The notes below the pieces were generated by a model. It searched no databases. It was given only the letters and a program-made list of their open reading frames with translations, and was not told the DNA's origin. The translations under genes and the position numbers were made by a program. Below, piece after piece: positions 45,166 through 54,453 of a DNA stretch of 64,000 bases; positions within the stretch are counted from its first letter, which is position 1, and each line of letters begins with the position of its first letter. The DNA comes from Taibaiella sp. (GTDB lineage Bacteria; Bacteroidota; Bacteroidia; Chitinophagales; Chitinophagaceae): contig JACDGL010000008.1 in assembly GCA_013815385.1 (NCBI GenBank), positions 91,368-155,367 on the forward strand, given 5' to 3'.

Positions 45166-46143
45166 ATGCATTTACTAAGAAGGAACAGGATATTAAGGCA
45201 GTCACCCGCTATGCGTTCCCTTGTAGCTGAGACTGTACTTACACCATCTGATTTTATTGCGCCCCTGTTTATTATAGAAGGTACAGGCATAAAAGAAGAA
45301 ATATCTTCTATGCAGAATTACTACCGCATGAGTATAGATACTACCGTTGCCGAGGTAAAAGAATTGTGGCACCTGGGTATCAAAAGTGTGCTGCTTTTCA
45401 TTAAGTGCAAAGATGAACTGAAAGATAATAAAGGTACCGAGGCGCTTAACCCTGATGGCCTTATGCAGCGCAGCATAAAAGCGATTAAAGATGCCTGCCC
45501 GGGTATGGTAGTGATGACGGATGTGGCCTTAGATCCTTTCTCTACTTATGGCCATGATGGCATAGTGGAAGGGAACCAGATAGTGAATGACCCAACGGTA
45601 GAAGTGCTGGCACAAATGAGCGTAAGCCACGCACTGGCAGGCGCAGATATAGTGGCACCAAGCGACATGATGGATGGCCGTATAAGGGCTATACGCGATG
45701 CTTTGGAAAGTAGTGGGTTTACCAATACTGGCATTATGGCTTACAGCGCCAAGTATGCTTCCTGCTTTTACGGTCCTTTCCGCGATGCGCTGGACAGCGC
45801 CCCAGGCTTTGGTGATAAGAAAACTTATCAGATGGATTATTCCAATCGCCGCGAAGCGATTAAGGAAACACTGATGGATATAGAAGAAGGCGCTGACATA
45901 GTAATGGTGAAGCCTGCCATGGCCTATCTTGATATTATACGCGAGGTGAGGAATGTGGTGCAGGTGCCGGTAAGCGCCTATCATGTCAGCGGCGAGTATG
46001 CTATGATAAAGGCTGCCACTAAAATGGGATGGCTTGATGAGAACAAAGCGATACTCGAATCTTTGACCAGTATTAAACGCGCCGGGGCAGACCTTATTGC
46101 TACCTATTTTGCCAAGGCTGCAGCAGAACTTCTGGCTATGTAA
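45166..46143 (+). CDS. hemB: Delta-aminolevulinic acid dehydratase HemB (magnesium type)
   Basis: About 325 residues from the ATG at 45166. The frame can be extended to a TTG at 45121, but that would overlap hemF and add no family sequence. Schiff-base lysines lie in YSAKYAS and MVKPAMAYLD. The metal-site segment reads DVALDPFSTYGHDG in place of the Cys-rich DVCLCxYxxHGHCG of zinc enzymes, so this is the zinc-independent, Mg2+-type enzyme. It condenses two ALA to porphobilinogen. It is the last gene of the plus-strand hem operon, out of pathway order. Confidence 0.95.
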   Translation: MHLLRRNRILRQSPAMRSLVAETVLTPSDFIAPLFIIEGTGIKEEISSMQNYYRMSIDTTVAEVKELWHLGIKSVLLFIKCKDELKDNKGTEALNPDGLMQRSIKAIKDACPGMVVMTDVALDPFSTYGHDGIVEGNQIVNDPTVEVLAQMSVSHALAGADIVAPSDMMDGRIRAIRDALESSGFTNTGIMAYSAKYASCFYGPFRDALDSAPGFGDKKTYQMDYSNRREAIKETLMDIEEGADIVMVKPAMAYLDIIREVRNVVQVPVSAYHVSGEYAMIKAATKMGWLDENKAILESLTSIKRAGADLIATYFAKAAAELLAM

Positions 46144-46240
46144 TTACACAGTCAGTTGATTGTTAAAATGCGCTATATGTGTACTTTATAGCAATAAAAG
46201 AACTATTTTTGTCCTAGTCTTATTACTAAATTTGTTCCAT

Positions 46241-46504
46241 ATGTCTTTATTAAGCATTCAACCGCAATTACTATTATCTATGCCTAGTGGTGGCGAATGG
46301 CTTTGGGTTATCCTTGCTATCATCATTTTATTTGGTGGTAAAAAGATACCGGAGCTGGCCAAGGGTGTGGGTAAAGGTATCCGCGAATTCAATGAAGCTA
46401 AAGATGGTATTAAGAAGGAAATAGAATCCAATGTGAATGCAGGCACTAATGCTACAACTGCCGTACCTCCTGCAAAAGAAGTGGAAAAAACACCTAACGC
46501 CTAA
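46241..46504 (+). CDS. tatA: Twin-arginine translocase subunit TatA/E
   Basis: About 87 residues from the ATG at 46241; the frame extends to a TTG at 46160, but the added residues do not fit a TatA. One N-terminal hydrophobic helix (WLWVILAIIILFGG) is followed by the hinge and amphipathic helix KKIPELAKGVGKGIREFNEAK, typical of TatA/E. It forms the pore of the Tat export machine with TatC, which is not in the window. A TAAATTTG element ends 6 bp before the ATG (46227-46234), too close for certainty as the promoter. Confidence 0.9.
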   Translation: MSLLSIQPQLLLSMPSGGEWLWVILAIIILFGGKKIPELAKGVGKGIREFNEAKDGIKKEIESNVNAGTNATTAVPPAKEVEKTPNA

Positions 46505-46591
46505 CGCCGGTTATTACTTTTCAGCTTTTTCATTTACTTTAGTACAGCCCCTGAGGGTTGCATGGATCATTTTCTCTTAAACGATAAAAAC

Positions 46592-47686
46592 ATGCACTGC
46601 AAGCGCTTAATATTATCAATTCTACTGTTAACCGGATATTATGCATCGTATGCTCAGCACCGCATGGATATCCCTACCCGTGTGGTAAGTGTCGATACTA
46701 TTATCTCCCGTATGCCTGTTAAGGCTAAGCTGGCTGCCAATCTACCGGTTAAGGAAAAAGGTTACAAAAAAGTGCCGCTTGCCGGCCAAAAAGAATATTT
46801 CGGCGATAAGACCGATTATATGACCCAGTTTATGCGCAAGTACTTTGAAGCACATAACCAAACCCTTAATTGCGTAAAAGGCCGGGGCAATACCCAGTTC
46901 TCCTTGCTGGATAATGTGCTGGAGAAGAATAAAATGCCTACCCAGCTTAAATATCTTGCTGTTATAGAATCGGCGCTAGACCACAATGCTGTATCGCACG
47001 CGGGCGCTGTAGGCCCCTGGCAGTTAATGCAGTCAACAGCCAAATTAATGGGCCTTACAGTTAATCATGGCCGTGATGACCGCCGCGATTGGTATAAGTC
47101 TACCAACGCAGCCGCTAAATACCTTTCTATACTATACGGCCAACTGAATGATTGGTTATTAGTGATAGCCGCCTATAATAGTGGCCCCGGCCCGGTAAGG
47201 CGCGCTATAGCCCGCACAGGCAGCCACAATTTCTGGGATATAAAACCGTATCTGCCGCACGAAACACAGGGCCATGTGCTTGCTTTTATAGCCACAGCCA
47301 GTATTTTCGAAAATTTAAGCAGCTTTATAGGCCTGGGCAATATCCCTGATGAACTAAGGCTGGATGACCATGGCAAGGCGGTCATGCCTGCAATTGTAAA
47401 TAAGGCAATTGCTAAAAAATCACCTTTTACAGAAGAAGAGTTAAAAAATATGGCTATAGTGCATCTTTCTGAGCCATTAAGCATGGAGCTTATAGCCCAC
47501 GAACTGGGTGTTGACATGTCTTTACTTAATAAATGGAACTCCGATTACGAGGTATTTGAATACAGCGCATACCCCGCCGATTATTACAGCCTGCGCATAC
47601 CAAAAGATAAAGTGGACAATTTTGTACAGAAAAAAGAATATCTCGCTAAGAAATCAAAGCAGATATTCAATGATATGAACTTATAG
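46592..47686 (+). CDS. Lytic transglycosylase, SLT domain (MltD-like)
   Basis: About 364 residues from the ATG at 46592, chosen because it gives a normal signal peptide (CKRLILSILLLTGYYASYAQ); an upstream ATG at 46562 adds an acidic stretch. An SLT domain lies at about 95-250: catalytic Glu in YLAVIESALDHNAVSHAG, then GPWQLMQSTA and IAAYNSGPGPVRRA. C-terminal sequence from about 295 resembles one degenerate LysM-like repeat (HLSEPLSMELIAHELGVDMSLLNKWN). It cleaves peptidoglycan in the periplasm to 1,6-anhydro products. Confidence 0.88.
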   Translation: MHCKRLILSILLLTGYYASYAQHRMDIPTRVVSVDTIISRMPVKAKLAANLPVKEKGYKKVPLAGQKEYFGDKTDYMTQFMRKYFEAHNQTLNCVKGRGNTQFSLLDNVLEKNKMPTQLKYLAVIESALDHNAVSHAGAVGPWQLMQSTAKLMGLTVNHGRDDRRDWYKSTNAAAKYLSILYGQLNDWLLVIAAYNSGPGPVRRAIARTGSHNFWDIKPYLPHETQGHVLAFIATASIFENLSSFIGLGNIPDELRLDDHGKAVMPAIVNKAIAKKSPFTEEELKNMAIVHLSEPLSMELIAHELGVDMSLLNKWNSDYEVFEYSAYPADYYSLRIPKDKVDNFVQKKEYLAKKSKQIFNDMNL

Positions 47687-47701
47687 TTTTTTCATATTTT
47701 T

Positions 47702-47732
47702 TTGCAAAAACATAATTTTTAGCATACTTTTG
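47702..47732 (+). promoter_or_regulatory. Promoter of rpsT
   Basis: TTG at 47702-47704 and TACTTTTG at 47725-47732, 20 bp apart, match the Bacteroidota -33 TTTG / -7 TAnnTTTG consensus. The ATG is 28 bp further on. Confidence 0.65.
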
Positions 47733-47760
47733 CACCCTCAAAGTATAAAGAAGAAAATAG

Positions 47761-48015
47761 ATGGCAAATCATAAAGCAACCCGCAAAGATATCCGCCAAA
47801 GCGAAAAACGCCGCGATCGCAACCGTTACTATGGTAAGACCACCCGTAACGCTATCCGCGATCTGCTGGCTAATACCGATAAGGCATCCGTACAGGAAGC
47901 TCTTCCTAAGGTTATGTCTATGATAGACAAGCTGGCAAGGCGCAACGTCATTCACAAAAATAAAGCAGGTAACCTTAAATCAGGTATCGTTAAGAAGATC
48001 AACGCAATAGCGTAA
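47761..48015 (+). CDS. rpsT: Small ribosomal subunit protein bS20
   Basis: The 84-residue basic helical protein begins MANHKATRKDIRQSEKRRDRN and contains MIDKLARRNVIHKNKAGNLKS, the bS20 fingerprint. It binds 16S rRNA. It is a stand-alone gene with its own promoter (47702-47732) and intrinsic terminator (48039-48068). Confidence 0.97.
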   Translation: MANHKATRKDIRQSEKRRDRNRYYGKTTRNAIRDLLANTDKASVQEALPKVMSMIDKLARRNVIHKNKAGNLKSGIVKKINAIA

Positions 48016-48038
48016 TTTTTTTAATAAAATATATTTAT

Positions 48039-48068
48039 AGCCCGCCATGTGCGGGCTTTGTTGTTTTT
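48039..48068 (+). terminator. Intrinsic terminator of rpsT
   Basis: AGCCCGC and GCGGGCT form a 7-bp stem around CATGT, followed by a T-rich tract (48058-48068), 24 bp past the rpsT stop. Confidence 0.85.
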
Positions 48069-48116
48069 ACTGTTGCCGCATTTTTCGGTACTTTACTCCA
48101 AATTATTTCTTTTTGA

Positions 48117-49166
48117 ATGCAGGCCGATAAAAACGAATGGAAAGTGATCCGTCATGCGCTGGATGAATGGGAGCGTGAAGGAAGGCTTACTTCCCGTCAG
48201 GCTACCGATCTGCGCAAAAGCGTCACCTTTCGGCGGGCCGATAGCCAGCAGCTGGCACAGTATCTTTTTATCATCGCACTATCCTGCATCCTGCTTGCTT
48301 TCGGTGCTATCTTTATTAATGATAAGTTACTGGAGAAGCTGAAAAGCTATTTCTCGCTCAGTAACATGGTTATCACAGGTATCACTGCTTTGATCAGTGT
48401 TGTTTGGTTTTGGTATATCCGCCGCCGCAGGATACACTTACATACTATTGCCTATGAAATATACATGGTACTTGGCGGGCTGGCTGCACTCACCGCTCTT
48501 TTATATGTGTGCAAGGTAGCTGGCTTTACTACGTACACCTACTTTTTTAGCGGCGCTGCATTGGTGCTGTTGTTATTGGGCACCGCCTTCCGTTCCCGTG
48601 CATTATGGATAGGCAGCATGCTGGCATTCGTCACCTGGTATGGCGACTACACTACCCTGCACAGCGTACAATACCTCTGGCTGGGCATGAATTATCCGGT
48701 ACGGTTTACCGTGCTTGGCTTACTCCTCCTGGCATTTGCCGCATTGCAGCTACGTATCGGGTTCATGAATTATACCCGTAGCATTACCTATGCCTTTAGC
48801 ATGATAGTATTCTTCACAGCGCTGTGGGGGGTATCCATATTTGGCAATTTCAATTATTTGGATGAATGGCAGAAGGTAAGGCAAACGCATGTGCTCTCTT
48901 ATGCCATCCTATTTGGGCTGGCGGCAGGTCTTTCTTTATTTATGGGCATCCGTTATAAGGATGAGACCGCACGCGATTTCGGGCTGCTTTTCCTGCTCAT
49001 CAATCTTTATACCCGCTATTTCGAATACTTTTGGGATACGATGAACAAAGGTATTTTCTTCCTGGTGCTTGCGGTTACCTTCTGGTTCCTGGGCAGGTGG
49101 ATAGAAAAGAACAAGAAGATAAAAAAGCCCCGCTTCATTAAAAAAAACACTACCGCTCATACGTGA
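48117..49166 (+). CDS. DUF2157-type polytopic membrane protein
   Basis: The 349-residue protein has a charged N-terminal 45 residues (GRLTSRQATDLRKSV) followed by about ten hydrophobic helices and a basic C-terminus (KKIKKPRFIKK). The cytoplasmic head plus multi-helix layout fits DUF2157 proteins, whose function is unknown. It lies 9 bp before truA; co-transcription is likely. Confidence 0.78.
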   Translation: MQADKNEWKVIRHALDEWEREGRLTSRQATDLRKSVTFRRADSQQLAQYLFIIALSCILLAFGAIFINDKLLEKLKSYFSLSNMVITGITALISVVWFWYIRRRRIHLHTIAYEIYMVLGGLAALTALLYVCKVAGFTTYTYFFSGAALVLLLLGTAFRSRALWIGSMLAFVTWYGDYTTLHSVQYLWLGMNYPVRFTVLGLLLLAFAALQLRIGFMNYTRSITYAFSMIVFFTALWGVSIFGNFNYLDEWQKVRQTHVLSYAILFGLAAGLSLFMGIRYKDETARDFGLLFLLINLYTRYFEYFWDTMNKGIFFLVLAVTFWFLGRWIEKNKKIKKPRFIKKNTTAHT

Positions 49167-49175
49167 TCATTTAGC

Positions 49176-49961
49176 ATGGCAAGATACTTTCTCGAGGTAG
49201 CCTATGTTGGCACTGCTTTTCATGGCTCGCAGCTACAGGGGCAATTGCCTACCGTACAGTTAGCGCTTAATAATGCCCTCACTACCCTGCTCCGTACCCC
49301 AACACCCTCATTTGGCGCCAGCCGTACCGATGAGGGCGTGCATGCGCTTTGCAATTTTTATCATTTTGATACCCCATTACCCCTGCACGATGCATTCCTT
49401 TATAAATTGAATGCAATACTGCCCCACAGCCTGGCAGTGAAGAAGTTATATAAGGCCGGTAACGATGAGGCCAATGTGCGGTTCGATGCCCGGTCACGCA
49501 GGTATCGTTACCGTATCTATGCACGTAAGGAGCCCTTTCTTTACCACAGGGCCATGTACTATCCATACCCTATAGATATAGCGATACTCCACCAAACCGC
49601 TGACATTATAAAAGAATACGATCATTTCGAAAGTTTCTCCAAGCGCAATACACAGTCTCGCACATTTATCTGCACTATTAAGCAATCTTACTGGCAGCAG
49701 GTGGGTACAGAACTGCACTATGTAGTAGAAGCCAATCGCTTCCTCCGGGGCATGGTAAGGGGGTTGGTAGGTACACAGTTAAAACTGGCAAAAGCAGGGG
49801 GAGATGGCCCGGCTGCGTTACGCCAGATTCTTGATGCGAGAGACTGTACTAAGGCTGATTTCAGCGTACCCGGCTATGGGCTATATCTGGAAGACATATC
49901 CTATCCCGCAGATACATATACGGAGATAATAGATAAAAAAACCGGCAACTATAACCAATAG
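49176..49961 (+). CDS. truA: tRNA pseudouridine(38-40) synthase TruA
   Basis: The 261-residue protein has YVGTAFHGSQLQGQLPTVQ at the start and the catalytic Asp in GASRTDEGVHAL near 48-59. RRYRYRIY and FLRGMVRGLVGT are also typical. It modifies positions 38-40 of the tRNA anticodon arm. Its stop codon (49959-49961) lies inside the stem of the glmM terminator on the other strand. Confidence 0.95.
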   Translation: MARYFLEVAYVGTAFHGSQLQGQLPTVQLALNNALTTLLRTPTPSFGASRTDEGVHALCNFYHFDTPLPLHDAFLYKLNAILPHSLAVKKLYKAGNDEANVRFDARSRRYRYRIYARKEPFLYHRAMYYPYPIDIAILHQTADIIKEYDHFESFSKRNTQSRTFICTIKQSYWQQVGTELHYVVEANRFLRGMVRGLVGTQLKLAKAGGDGPAALRQILDARDCTKADFSVPGYGLYLEDISYPADTYTEIIDKKTGNYNQ

Positions 49962-49968
49962 TTACCGG
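49935..49968 (-). terminator. Intrinsic terminator of glmM, overlapping the truA 3' end
   Basis: On the minus strand CCGG-x-AACTAT pairs with ATAGTT-x-CCGG, followed by seven T (49941-49935). The stem contains the last codons and stop of truA, so the end of truA doubles as the glmM terminator. Confidence 0.75.
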
Positions 49969-49991
49969 CATATCTTAATAGTATTGATCGT

Positions 49992-51392
49992 CTAGGCTTC
50001 GCTGCCTACGCTCATCATCATTTCCTTTATATCCGCCATTATACGCTTGGCTATGTTGTTGGCAGTTGTTTCTGTTCCGCTTTCAGAGTATATCCTTATT
50101 ATCGGCTCTGTATTAGAGGTACGCAGGTGCACCCAGTCATTATCAAATTCTATACGCAGGCCATCCTCTGTATTTATTGGCTGCTTACTGTACTTCTTCT
50201 TTATCTGTTCAAAAATGTTTTTAACGTTCACCTCTTCTCCCAGTTCTATTTTATTTTTAGAGATAAAATAGTTAGGGTAAGTGCTGCGAAGTGCTTTCAC
50301 GCTTTTACCTGATTTTGCCAGGTGCGTAAGGAATAGCGCTATCCCTATCAGTGCATCGCGGCCATAGTGCAGTTCCGGCACTATTACACCTCCATTGCCT
50401 TCGCCACCTATCACCGCATTTACTTCCTTCATTTTCTTTACCACATTTACCTCGCCTACTGCACTCGGATAGTATTCTCCCCCATGCTTTATAGTTACAT
50501 CCTTCAGTGCGCGGGTAGAGGAAAGGTTGGATACTGTATTCCCTTTTTTATGTGATAATATATAGTCTGCAATAGCCACCAGTGTGTACTCCTCACCAAA
50601 GAGGCTGCCATCTTCGCATACAAAGCAGAGCCTGTCTACATCAGGATCTACGGCTATTCCCAGGTTAGCATTTTTCTTTTCCACTACCGAGCATAGTTCC
50701 CTTAGGTTCTCCGGGAGCGGTTCGGGGTTATGGGCAAACTGCCCGGTAACCGCTTCATTTATTACTGTTATTTCCTCTATTCCCAGCGCGGTCAGTAAAG
50801 CAGGTACAGCTATGGCACCCGTCGAGTTTACGGGGTCTAACACTATTTTAAAATTCTTTGCTTTTATAGCCGCTATATCTACCAGCGGGTGTGCCAGTAT
50901 AGCATTTATATGCTTCTGTATATAAGTATCATTGGCAGTTACAGTACCTATCTTATTAATGGTGGCAAAGTCAAGTTCGCCTTTCTCAGCATGGTCCAGT
51001 ATCCATTGCCCGGCAGCTGCATCCAGAAATTCGCCGTCTTTATTCAGCAGTTTCAGCGCGTTCCATTCTTTGGGGTTGTGGCTCGCAGTTAGTATGATAC
51101 CGCCCCCCGCATTTTCCATTTTTACAGCCATTTCAACTGTAGGCGTAGTACTCAGCCCCAGGTCAGTCACCTCAAATCCAAGGCTTTGCAGGGTCGATAC
51201 CACCAGGTTCCTGACCATCTCGCCAGATATGCGGCCATCGCGCCCTATTATTATTTTCTTATTGCTTCCCTGCTGGTCTATCCATGCGCCATAAGAAGCA
51301 GTGAATTTTACAACATCTATAGGGGTGAGTGATGTGCCGGGTTTTCCTCCTATTGTTCCTCGTATTCCGGAAATGGATTTAATAAGTGCCAT
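49992..51392 (-). CDS. glmM: Phosphoglucosamine mutase GlmM
   Basis: The 466-residue phosphohexomutase has the phosphorylated Ser104 in LTASHNPKEWNA, the metal loop DPDVDRLCF near 247-255, GGEGNGGVI near 327-335 and the phosphate-binding RTSNTEPIIRIY near 432-443. It converts glucosamine-6-P to glucosamine-1-P for peptidoglycan and LPS. Phosphoglucomutase/phosphomannomutase activity is an alternative, but the length and motifs favour GlmM. It is divergent from the M16 protease gene, with 137 bp between starts. Confidence 0.86.
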   Translation of the reverse strand: MALIKSISGIRGTIGGKPGTSLTPIDVVKFTASYGAWIDQQGSNKKIIIGRDGRISGEMVRNLVVSTLQSLGFEVTDLGLSTTPTVEMAVKMENAGGGIILTASHNPKEWNALKLLNKDGEFLDAAAGQWILDHAEKGELDFATINKIGTVTANDTYIQKHINAILAHPLVDIAAIKAKNFKIVLDPVNSTGAIAVPALLTALGIEEITVINEAVTGQFAHNPEPLPENLRELCSVVEKKNANLGIAVDPDVDRLCFVCEDGSLFGEEYTLVAIADYILSHKKGNTVSNLSSTRALKDVTIKHGGEYYPSAVGEVNVVKKMKEVNAVIGGEGNGGVIVPELHYGRDALIGIALFLTHLAKSGKSVKALRSTYPNYFISKNKIELGEEVNVKNIFEQIKKKYSKQPINTEDGLRIEFDNDWVHLRTSNTEPIIRIYSESGTETTANNIAKRIMADIKEMMMSVGSEA

Positions 51393-51529
51393 ATATATCT
51401 TCTGAATACGAAGATAAACATATCACCTGCATCATTCGCTCCCATTCTAACAATATTTTATCGTTTTTACGCTCCACATCCATTGGTAATATCTCTTATT
51501 TATTATCTTGCAGCAAATCCAGAAAATAT

Positions 51530-54379
51530 ATGCAGTTATATTCAGGCCGCGTGCTACGCATGGCCCTTATAGGTGTCATTGCTGCCGGTTCATTCACCAG
51601 CGTATCCGCACAGGATAATGCAGCATTGCCCTTCGATCCAGGTGCTATAAAGGGCACATTTGCCAACGGCCTTACCTATTATGTACGCCCTAATCACAAG
51701 CCCGAACACAAAGTAGAACTGCGCATGGTGGTCAAGGCAGGCTCTATCCTGGAAGATGATGACCAGCAGGGTCTTGCGCACTTTATGGAGCACATGAACT
51801 TTAATGGCACCACCAATTTTCAAAAAAATGCCCTGGTCAGCTACCTGCAGTCTATAGGCGTGCAGTTTGGTGCCGATCTCAATGCATACACTTCATTCGA
51901 TCAAACGGTATATATACTCCCCATCCCAACAGATAAGGAGGGAAACCTGGAGAAAGGTTTTCAGATCATAGAAGACTGGGCACACAATGCATTGCTTACC
52001 GATTCTGATATAGATGGTGAGCGTGGTGTGGTGCTGGAGGAAAGCAGGTTGCGCAAAGGCGCAGGATTGCGTATGCGTGATAAATATTTCCCTCGCCTGG
52101 TTTCCGGTTCCAAGTATGCAGAGCGCCTGCCTATCGGAAAGGATAATATCCTGAAGTCATTTAAATATAGCACTATCCGCAATTTCTATCACGATTGGTA
52201 CCGTCCTGATCTGCAGGCTGTTGCCGTAGTGGGTGATATAGATACTGCTACTGCTATGAAATACATACGCCAGCATTTCGAAGGCCTTAAAAATCCTAAG
52301 AAAGAAAAGCCTCGTGAGTATATTTCTATAGCGCCCCGTACCAAACCGGATGCCATGGTGGTAACCGATATAGAAGCTACTACTGCTTTATTGCAGGTAT
52401 TATATCCTTATAATAAAAGGAACTATTCATTTACCAAAGAAGATTACAAACACGACCTGGAACGTAACCTGGTACTGACAATGATCAATACACGCCTGAG
52501 CGATCTGGCGCAGGGAACTAATCCTCCTTTTGTATTTAGTCAGGTATATTTTGATGACCTGGTACAAGGTTACGAGAGCTTTGGTGCGGTGGCAGTGCTG
52601 GGTAAAATGGAAGCTTCTAAGGCACTGGATGCAGTAGCTGCGGAACTGCTCCGTGCGAAGCAATACGGCTTCACTGCTTCTGAGTTCGATATTGCTAAAA
52701 AAGATATGATGAGTGGTATGGAGAAACAATACAAGGAACGCACTACTACCGATAGTAAAGCTTATGTAGAAGAGTTTGTACGCAACTTCCTTGATAAAGA
52801 ACCGGTACCGGGCCTTCAGAACGAATACGGATATTACAAAGAAATGCTACCATCTATCCAGCTTAGCAACTTAAATAAGCTGCCTGCAAAGTGGATGCCT
52901 AATCAAAATACATTTACGCTCATCACTGCTCCGGATAAGGAAAAAGCTGCGCTCCCTGATGATGGCATGCTGCTTTCTATGTCTGCAAAGGCCTTCCAGC
53001 AATCAGTGAAGCCAATAGAAGAAAAAACTATAGCCTCTTCTTTAATGAATGCTAAGCCCGTACCAGGTATGGTTCTTTCACACAAAGATGAACCTGATTT
53101 TGCCGCTACTACCTATACACTCAGCAATGGCATTAAGGTTACCATAAAATCTACAGATTTTAAAAGTGATGAGATACAGGTAAAAGGTATCAAGAAAGGC
53201 GGTACCAATTCATACGGTGTAGCCGATAAGAGCAACGCCAATTATGCTACCAGTGTAGTTAGCGCTATGGGTGTTGCTTCCTTCACACCTTCTGATATGG
53301 AAAAGGTAACTGCCGGTAAGAACATTAGTTTCCGTTCTACAATGACTGATATCAATGATATGGTTTTTGGTTCCAGCACTGTAAAGGATTTTGAAACGTT
53401 CCTGCAGTTAATGTACCTGAATATGGAACAGCCACGTAAAGACGAAGCACTCTTCAATGCATTCAAAGAAAAGCAGAAGTCTCAGGTAATGTTTATCTCT
53501 GCCAATCCGCAGGCAGCTATTACAGATACGATGTATAAAACACTGTACAACAATAATCCGCTTGCGCGCACTATCATACCTAAGCCGGAAGATTTTGATA
53601 AGATCAATCTTGATCGTTCGCTCCAGATATATAAGAATGAGTTTGGTAATGCCGATGGTTATCATTTCTTTATAGTAGGCAATGTTGATCCTAAAACAGC
53701 GCTTCCATTGCTCGAAACCTACCTTGGCAGCATACCTGCTGCTAATAAAACAGCAGCGTTTAAAGACAATGGTGTACGTCCTATTAATGGTGTGCATACT
53801 TTAGATCTGAAAAAAGGAAAGGAAAAACAAAGCATCATAATTTCTAACTACTATGGAGAAGTTAATTATTCTGAAGACCTTGATCTGCGTGCCCGCGCAC
53901 TAGCCGAAGTACTGAATATAAAAGTGATAGAAGACCTCCGCGAAAAGATGGGTGGCATCTATACAGGTGGCTTCCGTGCATCAGTTACCAAAGAACCGTA
54001 CGCACGTTACAGCATATCGCTCAACCTGCCTTGCGGTCCTGAAAATGTGACTAAGCTCTTAAACGCTGCCGGTGATGAAATAAAAATGCTGAAGCAGAAT
54101 GGCCCTGACGCTAAAGACCTGGACAAAGTAAAAAGCCAGTGGCGCGAAAAATACCTGACCAGCGTAAAAGAAAATGGCTACTGGACAGGTAAGATGGAAG
54201 ATGTATTATTCTGGGGCAAAGACAAAGACCACGTTTTCCAGTACGAAGCATGGATAAACAAACTCACCCCTCAGGATATACAGCAGACAGCTAATCAGCT
54301 TTTCAACGGTAAGAATCAGATGACTTCTGTTCTGTATCCCGAAGCAGGAGGCGCTCCTACTGATCGTTCCAGCAATTAA
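51530..54379 (+). CDS. Secreted M16 (pitrilysin) family zinc metalloprotease
   Basis: About 949 residues from the ATG at 51530, which gives a proper signal peptide (LRMALIGVIAAGSFTSVSAQ); the frame can be read back to 51386 but the first 48 residues are not a signal. The inverted zinc motif is His84-Phe-Met-Glu87-His88, with the further ligand Glu in VVLEESRL. The order is active M16 domain, M16C, then a second inactive pair, the full clam-shell arrangement. It degrades peptides in the periplasm. A bidirectional terminator follows. Confidence 0.93.
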   Translation: MQLYSGRVLRMALIGVIAAGSFTSVSAQDNAALPFDPGAIKGTFANGLTYYVRPNHKPEHKVELRMVVKAGSILEDDDQQGLAHFMEHMNFNGTTNFQKNALVSYLQSIGVQFGADLNAYTSFDQTVYILPIPTDKEGNLEKGFQIIEDWAHNALLTDSDIDGERGVVLEESRLRKGAGLRMRDKYFPRLVSGSKYAERLPIGKDNILKSFKYSTIRNFYHDWYRPDLQAVAVVGDIDTATAMKYIRQHFEGLKNPKKEKPREYISIAPRTKPDAMVVTDIEATTALLQVLYPYNKRNYSFTKEDYKHDLERNLVLTMINTRLSDLAQGTNPPFVFSQVYFDDLVQGYESFGAVAVLGKMEASKALDAVAAELLRAKQYGFTASEFDIAKKDMMSGMEKQYKERTTTDSKAYVEEFVRNFLDKEPVPGLQNEYGYYKEMLPSIQLSNLNKLPAKWMPNQNTFTLITAPDKEKAALPDDGMLLSMSAKAFQQSVKPIEEKTIASSLMNAKPVPGMVLSHKDEPDFAATTYTLSNGIKVTIKSTDFKSDEIQVKGIKKGGTNSYGVADKSNANYATSVVSAMGVASFTPSDMEKVTAGKNISFRSTMTDINDMVFGSSTVKDFETFLQLMYLNMEQPRKDEALFNAFKEKQKSQVMFISANPQAAITDTMYKTLYNNNPLARTIIPKPEDFDKINLDRSLQIYKNEFGNADGYHFFIVGNVDPKTALPLLETYLGSIPAANKTAAFKDNGVRPINGVHTLDLKKGKEKQSIIISNYYGEVNYSEDLDLRARALAEVLNIKVIEDLREKMGGIYTGGFRASVTKEPYARYSISLNLPCGPENVTKLLNAAGDEIKMLKQNGPDAKDLDKVKSQWREKYLTSVKENGYWTGKMEDVLFWGKDKDHVFQYEAWINKLTPQDIQQTANQLFNGKNQMTSVLYPEAGGAPTDRSSN

Positions 54380-54398
54380 TTTTTATTATTATGCTCAT

Positions 54399-54428
54399 GA
54401 AAAAACCGCCTTTAAGGGCGGTTTTTTC
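54399..54428. terminator. Bidirectional intrinsic terminator between the M16 protease and the histidine kinase
   Basis: GAAAAAACCGCC and GGCGGTTTTTTC form a long perfect stem with a short loop (TTTAAG), giving U-runs on both strands, between convergent genes ending at 54379 and 54454. Confidence 0.9.
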
Positions 54429-54453
54429 ATTCATATCTGTTCAGATAACGTGA

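Noticed and set aside
46160..46240. Extended start of tatA at TTG 46160
   Set aside because: Would add a second hydrophobic stretch ahead of the TatA helix; TatA normally begins a few residues before the helix, as from 46241.
51386..51529. Extension of the M16 protease gene to 51386
   Set aside because: Overlaps the start of glmM on the other strand and lacks signal-peptide character; the ATG at 51530 yields a clean signal peptide.
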